Shown here in pieces: positions 15,422 to 22,434 of a stretch of DNA of 64,000 nucleotides. The notes below the pieces were generated by a model, which made no database searches, had not been told where the DNA came from, and saw only the letters and a program-made list of their open reading frames with translations. The first letter of the stretch is position 1. Every line of letters starts with the position of its first letter. Source of the stretch: a virus; the IMG/VR virus record IMGVR_UViG_3300050026_000388, positions 1-64,000 of that record. One strand, 5' to 3'. A program made the translations under genes and the position numbers.

Positions 15422-15441
15422 ATTAGAACTATTTGTTAAGT

Positions 15442-15750
15442 ATGAAAACCTTAACTATCAAAGATGGCACACATACACGACTACAAGAGCGTGGGAAGAT
15501 GTATGACTCTTTTGATACACTCCTCAATCGTTTACTAGACTGCGAGCGCCATGAATTTATAATGCAAAACGCCGAGAGGTTAGATGCCGCGTTTGGATTG
15601 TTGTTGGATGCAGATGTAGACCCTATCCTTAAGGCGAGGGCTTTGTTCCAAGGGATAGGGACTGCGATAAAACTTTTCGAATTAGGTGAACTAGACAAAA
15701 GACTACATGAGTTAGAGATTGATGGTAAAGAGGAGAACGACAATGAGTGA
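15442..15750 (+). CDS. RHH-like DNA-binding protein (antitoxin-like)
   Basis: 102 aa, ATG at 15442. MKTLTIKDGTHTRLQERG...SFDTLLNRLLD is an RHH/VapB-type N-terminus. The C-terminal half (VDPILKARALFQGIGTAIKL, then LDKRLHELE) resembles the C-terminus of the protein at 32805, before the terminase. It overlaps the following nuclease gene by 8 bp, as in toxin-antitoxin or controller/nuclease operons. Confidence 0.65.
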   Translation: MKTLTIKDGTHTRLQERGKMYDSFDTLLNRLLDCERHEFIMQNAERLDAAFGLLLDADVDPILKARALFQGIGTAIKLFELGELDKRLHELEIDGKEENDNE

Positions 15751-16528
15751 AGTTATAGGACGAAGTAACGAACAGATAGAGAAATGTCGAGTAAAGTTAA
15801 GGCATTATATTGATGAGTGTGATGGTGATGGGATTATTATTGGAAGAGAACAAGCCCTAGCCATAACGAAGAGGAATACATTTGGAGAAGAAATTGCTAG
15901 TATAATAGGGTGGGATACTGCAGATGTATTACGTGTTTTTAGTGAAAAAGCTTCTAAGGCGGTGTATGGTCCTAAATCAGTGGAATATCTTCCTGCGGTA
16001 CAACTAGAGGTAGCCAATGTATTAAAAAAGGGCCTGGAAGTGAAAGGTAGGGGGCGAGGTAGGAGAAAGATTGCCACTCCTGAACAGATATTACCAGGGC
16101 AACTTGAGGAGCATATAAGGCTGTATCTAAAAGAGTTGTATGGTTTACTAACGCACGCTCAACTCCAAGCTTTAGTAGTGGACCGCCTAAGCTCTGATGG
16201 ATTTAGTGTAAATACAAAAGCAGGAGTTGTAGGAGACACCGGCAAACGCGTGGATATAATAGCTGATGCAACGTGGGGTAATAAAAGAGACAGGGCATAT
16301 GAAATAAAACTTAGCCCAGATGTGACTAATGCGTCAAATGCATTGGGTTCTTTGTTGATGGGTGTTGATGACGACGACAGGGAATTATATTTCCTTACAC
16401 CATATTCTAGGAAAAAGAAAGAGGATTGGAATAGTTACGGAGTACCGGAACAAAAAGTTATAGCAAGATTAGAAAAGAAGGGAGTAAAGTGGGTTGGATT
16501 TGACGGAAAAAAGTTTGTGAGGGCTTGA
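15743..16528 (+). CDS. PD-(D/E)XK nuclease-like protein
   Basis: 261 aa, start at ATG 15743 inside the RHH gene's end; GAGGAGA lies upstream. Residues about 115-235 carry the nuclease core: E123 helix, KRVDIIAD (D171), YEIKLS (E187, K189) and a following helix (NASNALGSLLM). A basic KGRGRGRRK patch at 101-109 could bind DNA. The N-terminal 100 residues are unassigned. With the RHH gene it forms a two-gene unit; restriction-like, toxin or homing roles are all possible. Confidence 0.65.
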   Translation: MSEVIGRSNEQIEKCRVKLRHYIDECDGDGIIIGREQALAITKRNTFGEEIASIIGWDTADVLRVFSEKASKAVYGPKSVEYLPAVQLEVANVLKKGLEVKGRGRGRRKIATPEQILPGQLEEHIRLYLKELYGLLTHAQLQALVVDRLSSDGFSVNTKAGVVGDTGKRVDIIADATWGNKRDRAYEIKLSPDVTNASNALGSLLMGVDDDDRELYFLTPYSRKKKEDWNSYGVPEQKVIARLEKKGVKWVGFDGKKFVRA

Positions 16529-16545
16529 TAACACAACCCCGCAAC

Positions 16546-16551
16546 GTTTTC
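16546..16551 (+). repeat. target-site duplication, left (GTTTTC)
   Basis: GTTTTC directly abuts the left inverted repeat. The same 6 bp abuts the right one at 21394-21399 in direct orientation. Confidence 0.7.
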
Positions 16552-16604
16552 GGGCTCTGGTGAAACAACGGTGAAACCCAATGGTGAAAAAGCGGTTGGT
16601 GAAA
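16552..16604 (+). repeat. left terminal inverted repeat
   Basis: Contains four GGTGAAA units at 16559, 16570, 16583 and 16598. Spacings of 11-15 bp suggest several transposase-binding sites. Confidence 0.75.
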
Positions 16605-16640
16605 CGGTTGGCAAAGGAAAATAGCCAGAAAATATCTACG

Positions 16641-16928
16641 CTAAACTATCCCAGAGTTACGAACGTGAGTAACACCGCTTGGGGTCAGCCTTACCAAAGA
16701 GATTGTGTCCCGCCCAGTTCTATCTTTTTCTTTAAGTATCCATAGATACCCTAAAAAATCAAGCGCGACTGAAATGCTCACGACTTCGTCGTCGTTAAAG
16801 CCGAACCTTCCTGCGAGCGGGTATAACTCCCCCCCTACCACCATACGAGACACGTCTCCCCCAGTATAGTCGTAAAGCATTTTAATGAATTTCTCTTGAC
16901 TATCTAACAGTTCTACCATTATACTCAC
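16641..16928 (-). CDS. winged-helix-like small protein, 95 aa
   Basis: FNDDEVVSISVALDFLGYLWILKEK followed by ISLVRLTPSGVTHVR has the helix, recognition helix, hairpin and LTPxG end of archaeal winged-helix regulators. First gene inside the left transposon end, pointing outward. It may regulate the element or a cargo module. Confidence 0.55.
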   Translation of the reverse strand: MSIMVELLDSQEKFIKMLYDYTGGDVSRMVVGGELYPLAGRFGFNDDEVVSISVALDFLGYLWILKEKDRTGRDTISLVRLTPSGVTHVRNSGIV

Positions 16929-17027
16929 CTATCCTTTGAATATAGCTTTGCTGCAATAAAGAAATAGCCTTTATTAGCAATTGCATCCCAATAAAATCAA
17001 GTGACTTCAGCCAGATAGTGTTGAGAT

Positions 17028-17321
17028 ATGGACGATAGAAGACACCTTTACGATAAGGCGAGAATAATGCTGCTTCAAGCGAATGATGCGTTTGACAAGA
17101 AGGAATGGTACGCTTATCGCACGTACGTCGACGGTTATAATGAACTTTTAGAGCAAACTGCGAAAATCTGTGGCGACGAAATATATCACTATATGAATCC
17201 TATTGAACTGTCTAAGCGAGTTAGTGCCTATCCGATGGAGAACGCGGCGACGTATATGGCAACTGCGGTAGCCAAACTCAGAGAATTAGTGGGCTATCTG
17301 CAAGTTGATAAAGAGAAGTAA
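17028..17321 (+). CDS. hypothetical helical protein, 97 aa
   Basis: All-helical (LYDKARIMLLQANDAFDKKEWYAY; ATAVAKLRELVGYLQV). The first part resembles a TPR-like or HEPN-like helical pair, but no catalytic RxxxxH is present. Cargo gene, function unknown. Confidence 0.5.
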   Translation: MDDRRHLYDKARIMLLQANDAFDKKEWYAYRTYVDGYNELLEQTAKICGDEIYHYMNPIELSKRVSAYPMENAATYMATAVAKLRELVGYLQVDKEK

Positions 17322-17382
17322 TGAAGGTGAGAGAGGAAAAATAGTTGTGGTGATTTGCTGTAAGTCTAAGAATAACTGAACT

Positions 17383-17391
17383 TAAATACCG
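17383..17391 (+). promoter_or_regulatory. TATA box of GHKL gene
   Basis: CTTAAATACC, 21-29 bp before GTG 17412 without a ribosome site; next to the palindrome GTTTAAACGTTTAAGC. Confidence 0.45.
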
Positions 17392-17411
17392 TTTAAACGT
17401 TTAAGCGAATT

Positions 17412-18251
17412 GTGGAAATCTTAGCGCAGCACGGCATTTCTAACAGGCTTCACGAACTTGTCAGGAACTTAACAGAACTGGTTGTCGCCAAAAGTGACGG
17501 TAAGTCAGAAGTTGAACTTTCCACTGTCGAATTTGTTACCCCACTTTCCATTTTACCTCTTGCAGCGTACGGCAACCATTATGGCGTAACTATACGCTGC
17601 ACTGAAGACCCGAACAGTGACGCTTGCCGCTACTTGAACACTATATGCTTTCAAAAAGGAGTTGAATATTTTCAACGCAGCGATACAGGTCACCTTCCAA
17701 TCATGTGGCGACCGGCCAGAGAGGATGATTTTCTTACAAATTACGAAGAAGGTATATGCTTGCGGGCAGACTTGCCTAAAACTTCTGGATTACTAAACAG
17801 CTTAGAAGTACTCACGAGTGAGGTAGTTGCTAATGTGCGGCAACACGCCGAAATTGGCTATTATTGGATTCTCGCACAGTTCTATGAACGTTCCAGCAAT
17901 CTTTGCGAAATTGTAATTGCTGATAACGGGAGAGGCTACAAGAAGTCGTTCGAAGGCACAGAGTTTGAAGTGAAAACAGACGCAGAAGCAATTCAGAACG
18001 CCTTTGAAGGAAAATCCTCGAAACCACGTAAGAGCGATTTAATGCCTAGGGGTTATGGAATACGCCATATCAGAAATGCGTTTATAAATCGTTTTCACGG
18101 CAAACTTGTTATCATTTCGGGAAAATCAATACGATATTACAAAGAAAGTGCAAGCAAAGAAATTCCCCTGCCTCTTGGATGGCCAGGGTCAATAGTCTGT
18201 GTTAATTTTAATGCAAAAGACATCGACGCGCTGGACGATATGCCAGATTAA
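17412..18251 (+). CDS. GHKL-type ATP-binding protein
   Basis: 279 aa, GTG start, leaderless. The C-terminal half is a histidine-kinase-like ATPase: N box SEVVANVRQHA (E137, N141), G1 IADNGRGY (D171, G173), G2 MPRGYGIRHI (G214, G216). No phospho-acceptor His domain and no membrane span, so it resembles anti-sigma-type (RsbW/SpoIIAB) or orphan GHKL proteins. Its N-terminus has a STAS-like strand-helix (VELSTVEFVTPLSILPLA). The stop overlaps by 4 bp the stop of the converging zinc-ribbon/STAS gene. GHKL plus DUF4325/STAS proteins are known partners elsewhere; a signalling or defence switch is inferred. Confidence 0.75.
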   Translation: MEILAQHGISNRLHELVRNLTELVVAKSDGKSEVELSTVEFVTPLSILPLAAYGNHYGVTIRCTEDPNSDACRYLNTICFQKGVEYFQRSDTGHLPIMWRPAREDDFLTNYEEGICLRADLPKTSGLLNSLEVLTSEVVANVRQHAEIGYYWILAQFYERSSNLCEIVIADNGRGYKKSFEGTEFEVKTDAEAIQNAFEGKSSKPRKSDLMPRGYGIRHIRNAFINRFHGKLVIISGKSIRYYKESASKEIPLPLGWPGSIVCVNFNAKDIDALDDMPD

Positions 18252-18655
18252 GCGCTTATAGAGGCCATTTCTGCTTGGAATTTTTCTATCATGCCTTGCA
18301 CAAACTCGGGCGTATGCTTAAAACTTACTTTCCGACTGCCGAGGCCAGAAAGCAACTCTCGCAAAAATGAAGGTGAGGTGAATTCTATATAATCAAAGTC
18401 TATTACAACAGGAGAATCTCCTTTAGGTAGACTTTCAATGACTTCCTCGGCAGACTCTCTGAAGCGCAGCTTAGTTACACCAAACATCTGATATAGGTTC
18501 ACTATAGATTCGTGTTTGATTTTCCCCCGCGGCCTATTCCAGTAAGGGCTTTTGCACTTAGGGCACACTTTTGGCTCTCCTTCGGACTCTCTTCTCGGAG
18601 CCCAAACGTGCTCGCAGCGCTCGCATTGGAACGCGGGTATCTGAATCTTTGCCAT
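18248..18655 (-). CDS. zinc-ribbon + STAS-like (DUF4325-like) protein
   Basis: 135 aa. N-terminal zinc ribbon C11-C14/C31-C34 (CERCEHVW...CPKCKSPYW). The C-terminal domain has VVIDFDYIEFTSPSFLRELLSGL, the strand-helix signature of STAS-like DUF4325 anti-anti-sigma-type domains. The ribbon could contact nucleic acid or a polymerase. Converges tail-to-tail with the GHKL gene, so the two could be controlled oppositely, including by antisense transcription. Confidence 0.7.
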   Translation of the reverse strand: MAKIQIPAFQCERCEHVWAPRRESEGEPKVCPKCKSPYWNRPRGKIKHESIVNLYQMFGVTKLRFRESAEEVIESLPKGDSPVVIDFDYIEFTSPSFLRELLSGLGSRKVSFKHTPEFVQGMIEKFQAEMASISA

Positions 18656-18775
18656 ATTAGATATTCTCGCTTGCTTTCTATTTAATCCTTACCTTTTAGT
18701 CTATTACTTTTAGTATACTAGCATTAAGTATATATAGTTATATACCTATTAGTAATATACTAGAAGGTAATTAAG
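18656..18775. promoter_or_regulatory. divergent promoter region
   Basis: Very AT-rich. CTATTACTTTTAGTATACTAG (two blocks) and CTATTAGTAATATACTAG form a near-direct repeat around a TATATATAG box, between the STAS gene (minus) and the transposase (plus). Likely shared promoters and a transposase or regulator site. Confidence 0.5.
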
Positions 18776-19960
18776 ATGTATCCCCACACAACCCCTCAAC
18801 AATCTGCGCGAATCCTTCGCGGGCAGTCGATGATTGAACAAGGCTTTGAGCCTAGCCAAATTGATAATACGACGTTTACTATTCATTCTCAATCGAGCGA
18901 CAAGCAATACAGCGTCCTTCACAAGTACAACGCGTGGTACTGCGACTGTCCCGATTACCTTTACAGGAAACTTGAGTGCAAACACATACACGCTGTCCGT
19001 TTTTGGCAGGAGCTTAAGAACAAGCTCGTTATCGAGCAGGCTCAAGAAGCTCAAGAGGTAGAGAACGAAATTGTCGCCAACCGCCAACCAGAGAATTTTA
19101 CGTGCGTTTACTGCGGCTGTGAAGAGATTATAAAGCACGGCACGCGCACGACAAAAACCGGCAGCAAGACGCGGATGTGGTGTAAGAGCTGCAACCACAC
19201 GTTTACGCTGGAATCTGAAGCAGGATTCGAGAAGATGCAAGTTACCTCCAAGATGGTCACGGTCGCACTTGACCTTTACTTCAAAGGAACTTCGCTACGC
19301 AAAATCACAGACCACCTAGGGCAGTTCTACGACCGAAAACTAGACCACACAACCGTCCTTTACTGGATTAAGAAATACAGCGCGATAATCAGTCACTACG
19401 CTGAAACCCTCAACCCAAAACTCGGCGGCATTTGGCACGCGGATGAAATGAAGGTCAAGACGAAGCGGGATGAATGGTCGTGGTTGTGGCACGTTATGGA
19501 CAGCGAAACGCGGTTTATGGTCGCTAACCTTGTCACTAAGAAACGGGAAGTGCAGGATGCTCAGGAGCTGTTCAAAGAGGCAAGAGAAGCGGGGAAACCG
19601 GAATTGCTCATCACTGATGGCTTGCAGTCGTACCACAAGGCGTTCAACAGGGAGTTTTACGACCACCATCAGGAGAGTGAGCACGTCGTGGCTGAGGGGT
19701 TGACCGCTCGGAGTAACAATAACAAGGTTGAAAGGTTACACAACACTGTCAGGGAGCGCGTTAAGGTAATGCGGGGGTTGCACAGCGATAAGTCGGCTGC
19801 GGTGTTCAATCAGGGGTTCAAGGCGTATTACAACTTCGTAAGGCCAAATCAGGCGCTAAACGGGAAAACTCCGGCTGAGGTAGCGGGGATTAATTTGAAG
19901 TTAGGGGAGAATAGGTGGCTGACGCTTGTAAAAAAGGCTAAGAACAATAGTCAGGGGTAA
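18776..19960 (+). CDS. DDE transposase with SWIM finger (IS6/IS240-like)
   Basis: 394 aa. Order: SWIM zinc finger (C56, C58, C68, H70 in WYCDCPDYLYRKLECKH), zinc ribbon (C110, C113, C136, C139), helix-turn-helix (GTSLRKITDHLGQFY), then an RNase-H catalytic core with WHADEMKVK (D223), LITDGLQSY (D281) and NNNKVERLHNTVR (E319). This layout occurs in archaeal IS6/IS240-type transposases. Full length and intact. No inverted repeats directly border this gene alone; the nearest proper ends are those of the 4.84 kb element. Confidence 0.85.
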   Translation: MYPHTTPQQSARILRGQSMIEQGFEPSQIDNTTFTIHSQSSDKQYSVLHKYNAWYCDCPDYLYRKLECKHIHAVRFWQELKNKLVIEQAQEAQEVENEIVANRQPENFTCVYCGCEEIIKHGTRTTKTGSKTRMWCKSCNHTFTLESEAGFEKMQVTSKMVTVALDLYFKGTSLRKITDHLGQFYDRKLDHTTVLYWIKKYSAIISHYAETLNPKLGGIWHADEMKVKTKRDEWSWLWHVMDSETRFMVANLVTKKREVQDAQELFKEAREAGKPELLITDGLQSYHKAFNREFYDHHQESEHVVAEGLTARSNNNKVERLHNTVRERVKVMRGLHSDKSAAVFNQGFKAYYNFVRPNQALNGKTPAEVAGINLKLGENRWLTLVKKAKNNSQG

Positions 19961-19980
19961 ATCCCCTGTATTCACTTTTT
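19952..19980 (+). terminator. transposase terminator
   Basis: CAGGGG-TAAAT-CCCCTG hairpin spanning the stop codon, followed by a T-rich run. Confidence 0.65.
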
Positions 19981-20115
19981 CTTTTCAAAGTCAGAGCTGT
20001 ATTTCTGAGCTTTTTCCAACCGCGTTAGTTCAAACCCTGAGCTAGTCCAGTAAGCTCTTACCTTTTCTCTATCCTCTGCTGAAGGTGCTTTTGTTGTTTG
20101 GCTCGTGGTCTGCAT
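19972..20115 (-). CDS. hypothetical protein, 47 aa
   Basis: Charged helical peptide (SAEDREKVRAYWTSSGFELTRLE) ending in Lys. Too small to classify; converges with the transposase and overlaps its terminator. Confidence 0.45.
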   Translation of the reverse strand: MQTTSQTTKAPSAEDREKVRAYWTSSGFELTRLEKAQKYSSDFEKKK

Positions 20116-20172
20116 ACAACTAAACCTATGATGCGATTGTTTTTAAGCCTTTTCTCTACCTCTTAACAAATA

Positions 20173-20667
20173 CTAAGCGACCATAGCATAAATGCTCCAA
20201 AGCGCCAAGGCTGTGATTATAGCTATTCCAACAGCAAACAAGCCGGCCATGTATTTTGTATATCTCAGTTTATGCTCTGCGGTCTCAAGGACTTCAATAA
20301 ACGACTGCAACATAGAATCTTGTACAATGCTTTCGTAGTCTTTGTCAGCGCCGCTAACGTATGAGTTGATAGTTTCTGTAATATCAACACCTGTCGGGTA
20401 TCCTCCTTCACCTCTGTTGAAATAGGCTAGCATCCCAGTAATTATCGAGCCAAAAAGAAATACTATCCCGATTGCGTAAATCTCTAATTCCAATGTTGAT
20501 AATTTAAGAACAAAACTACCCAGCAATATCACTTGAATAAATACTAAAAAAACAAAACCGAGAAAAATTCCAGTTTTGCTATCAATCGAGCTGTCATACC
20601 CTACTAGAATCGGGATTTGCCTTTTCAGTTCGTCGCCAATGAGCTTATTAAAGTCGTCTGGATTCAA
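20173..20667 (-). CDS. three-span membrane protein (SLATT-like outline)
   Basis: 164 aa. Spans at about 31-53 (GIFLGFVFLVFIQVILLGSFV), 58-80 and 140-162, with a soluble segment between spans 2 and 3 (YVSGADKDYESIVQDSMLQSFIEVLETAEHKL). This resembles small effector membrane proteins such as SLATT in prokaryotic conflict systems, though no motif proves it. It lies just downstream of the nuclease gene below on the same strand, suggesting a two-gene unit. Confidence 0.6.
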   Translation of the reverse strand: MNPDDFNKLIGDELKRQIPILVGYDSSIDSKTGIFLGFVFLVFIQVILLGSFVLKLSTLELEIYAIGIVFLFGSIITGMLAYFNRGEGGYPTGVDITETINSYVSGADKDYESIVQDSMLQSFIEVLETAEHKLRYTKYMAGLFAVGIAIITALALWSIYAMVA

Positions 20668-20743
20668 TGTCTAAACCAATAAGCATGCTGAGGTTTCCAA
20701 CAAAAAGCTTTCGATTTTGTCAGAAACGATTAAAAATTGTAGG

Positions 20744-21256
20744 TCACAAGAACTTAGCTAGCGTATCGTCTGTCGTTTCCCCTTCTTTTGTTGAGAGTCC
20801 TAAGAAGTCGCCTATGAGCCACCACGCCTCAATATACTTCTCATATTCGGCAGGGCCGTTTGGTCTCGGCAGATTAATATAAAGCTTAACACCCAATTTG
20901 CCCGTTAATGCTTGTGCGGGAACTATGTAAAACTTTGATTCGGGAAATACGTAGAAAAAGAAAAAATTTACATCGCCCAAGTTATAGATTTGCTTTTTTC
21001 CACTCCCAGCTCCGTGTTGGATAGTAACAGCATAAAATTGGCTCTTCCCGACGACACCCTTACTATTTGTCGCCTTGACTTGTATTTTACATATATTCTC
21101 GGTTAGCTGCTCGTCTTTTTTCCTTATCTCAATATCGTGTAATTGGTTATTTTCCACCTTACTAACGATACAGCCCTCAAAAAGTGTGCCAAGTTTGATA
21201 ATGGCTAAATCCTCGGCCGCCCTACCTAGTTTATCGGTGTGAGCTACGTTCCTCAT
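20744..21256 (-). CDS. PD-(D/E)XK endonuclease-like protein
   Basis: 170 aa. Core residues E15 (GRAAEDLAIIKLG), D41 (HDIEI) and Q59-x-K61 (CKIQVKATNS), followed by a Tyr-rich strand, match the PF11645-like/Hjc-like group of PD-(D/E)XK nucleases. Last cargo gene at the right transposon end, reading inward. With the membrane protein it may form a defence pair; alternatively it helps transposition or repair. Confidence 0.65.
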   Translation of the reverse strand: MRNVAHTDKLGRAAEDLAIIKLGTLFEGCIVSKVENNQLHDIEIRKKDEQLTENICKIQVKATNSKGVVGKSQFYAVTIQHGAGSGKKQIYNLGDVNFFFFYVFPESKFYIVPAQALTGKLGVKLYINLPRPNGPAEYEKYIEAWWLIGDFLGLSTKEGETTDDTLAKFL

Positions 21257-21340
21257 TATCTGGTTCCTGTCGCCGTAGAAGGCTTTGGAAACATGTTACT
21301 CATTTTCTCAAGGATAATAACAGTTGCTATGTTTCACCGC

Positions 21341-21393
21341 TTTCACCAACCGCAGATTCACCATTGGTTCTCACCTAAGTTTCACCAGAGCCC
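21341..21393 (-). repeat. right terminal inverted repeat
   Basis: Inverted partner of 16552-16604. On the minus strand it holds GGTGA units at five places (21331-21386), including one just inside the repeat. Confidence 0.75.
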
Positions 21394-21399
21394 GTTTTC
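21394..21399 (+). repeat. target-site duplication, right (GTTTTC)
   Basis: Directly follows the right end. Joining the outer flanks gives a continuous CAACGTTTTCGGCAAT target. Confidence 0.7.
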
Positions 21400-21404
21400 G
21401 GCAA

Positions 21405-21414
21405 TTATATATAC
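21405..21414 (+). promoter_or_regulatory. TATA box of the 21.5-kb operon
   Basis: TTATATATAC immediately outside the transposon. The 130-bp leader that follows contains a GCGCGAGGGG / CCCTCGCGCC inverted pair and a 10-codon uORF (21533) behind the only good GAGAGGTGA. Confidence 0.6.
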
Positions 21415-21546
21415 CTTTAGGCTAAATACACTAAGTAGTGAAACAACACCGGCGCGAGGGGCTTCATGATTCATCACATGCACCCCCTACCCTCGCGCCC
21501 CCTCCGATTCTTTTTTGAGAGGTGAACTGAAAATGGAGAATGGTAA

Positions 21547-22014
21547 ATGGCAAAAAGATTTATGACACCAGAAGAAGTTCGGTTTGATGCGGGCGATGCA
21601 GACAATGACGACGCAAAGCCGTACACCGAACTAGAAACGCGCGAGGACTTTCAGCATGAATCGTTCAAGCTGGAAAACCCACCTTATATAACAACAATCC
21701 CAGAGGGTACCCACCCATCGGAAATCGTAAAACTCCGCAGGGCAGAGGCGCCAAGCTTCACCGACCCAACCGTGATGGAAGACAAGATTATAGTTCTTTT
21801 TAAAACCGAGTATGGAAACATACAAAAGACTATGAATCTCAAGTTCCACGAACTAAGCACCCTGGGGCATTTTCTTAGTGCTACACTCGGCGAGATTCCT
21901 GCAAGCATCGACAGTGACGACCTAATCGGCCGCAAGGTGAAAATAACAATCTTACATAAAGAGAAAGGCGAGAATACATACGCGAATATTGTGGATTTTA
22001 AGAGGATGAAGTAG
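21547..22014 (+). CDS. putative ssDNA-binding protein (DUF669-like)
   Basis: 155 aa. A long acidic N-terminal segment leads to beta strands and an end reading LIGRKVKITILHKEKGENTYANIVDF, which resembles phage OB-fold proteins of the DUF669 type that coat single-stranded DNA. It heads the operon that also encodes a RecB-like exonuclease. Start at ATG 21547; a tiny upstream frame with a better ribosome site overlaps it, suggesting translational coupling. Ends in TAG, two codons before TAA. Confidence 0.55.
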   Translation: MAKRFMTPEEVRFDAGDADNDDAKPYTELETREDFQHESFKLENPPYITTIPEGTHPSEIVKLRRAEAPSFTDPTVMEDKIIVLFKTEYGNIQKTMNLKFHELSTLGHFLSATLGEIPASIDSDDLIGRKVKITILHKEKGENTYANIVDFKRMK

Positions 22015-22020
22015 CAAGAA

Positions 22021-22034
22021 TAACCACTGGTTAA
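22021..22034 (-). promoter_or_regulatory. dyad operator copy 4
   Basis: Minus strand reads TTAACCAGTGGTTA. In the gap between the ssDNA-binding-like gene and the next gene, before an ACTTTAAGC TATA-like box. Confidence 0.5.
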
Positions 22035-22102
22035 CTCCACTAACGATTAATAACGCAACGTAAACACAAACTTTAAGCTAAGGTAAGCGAACCGTACAAA
22101 CC

Positions 22103-22333
22103 ATGAACCAAGGGGAACGGGAGCTGCTGCGGCAGGTGGCGGCGGAAAACATTAAGATGCAGGCGCGCTACGAGAACGTACTCATCGAACTCAGCAACCT
22201 CTGGACTTCTTTTAGGGAGCTCCAGGACTCACACGATGATTTTTATGAGCGGGCAATGGCGTTCCACGCCGAGGCGCTGAAGAGCGACCCTGCAAGAGCT
22301 AAACTTGTCGAAGAGCTAAAATATAAGCAGTAG
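22103..22333 (+). CDS. coiled-coil protein, 76 aa
   Basis: Heptad-rich (LLRQVAAENIKMQARYENVLI; LWTSFRELQDSHDDFYERAM). Ends at TAG; the frame continues as an Ala/Gly-rich 21-codon stretch (GGGIAGAPTAAAVTAAG) to TAA 22399, which may be coding if UAG is suppressed or may simply be structured RNA. Confidence 0.55.
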   Translation: MNQGERELLRQVAAENIKMQARYENVLIELSNLWTSFRELQDSHDDFYERAMAFHAEALKSDPARAKLVEELKYKQ

Positions 22334-22339
22334 TTACGT

Positions 22340-22425
22340 GGCGGCGGCATCGCAGGAGCACCGACTGCCGCTGCCGTGACCGCAGCTGGTCTACAGTAAC
22401 CGTCGGCCGGCTGCATTTTTTATTA
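22340..22425 (+). terminator. paired hairpins with T run
   Basis: GGCGGCGGCA (22340-22349) pairs with TGCCGCTGCC (22366-22375) with one wobble. A second, weaker stem GCAGC/GCTGC (22382-22414) is followed by ATTTTTTATT. Probable terminator of the short transcript. Confidence 0.5.
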
Positions 22426-22434
22426 CAGAGGCGA

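Larger units (their letters stand above)
16552..21393. mobile_element. 4842-bp cargo-carrying DDE transposon
   Basis: Bounded by 53-bp imperfect inverted repeats (45 of 53 identical, the outer 15 bp GGGCTCTGGTGAAAC perfect) and flanked by a 6-bp direct duplication. It contains a SWIM-finger DDE transposase plus seven other genes: winged-helix-like, hypothetical, GHKL ATPase, zinc-ribbon/STAS, 47-aa, membrane and PD-(D/E)XK proteins, on mixed strands. The mixed orientation contrasts with the single-strand operons outside. The insertion separates the 15.4-16.5 kb pair from the promoter at 21405. Confidence 0.8.

Noticed and set aside
18656-19990. A simple insertion sequence around the transposase alone
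   Set aside because: No inverted repeats or target duplication directly flank the gene; the convincing ends lie at 16552 and 21393.
21239-21469. Plus-strand 76-aa open frame across the right transposon end
   Set aside because: It overlaps the nuclease start and runs through the inverted repeat; the His/Phe-rich product only reflects the TTTCACC units.
21533-21565. Ten-codon uORF (and 28663, 11 codons) before larger genes
   Set aside because: Too short to call as genes; noted only as possible translational coupling.
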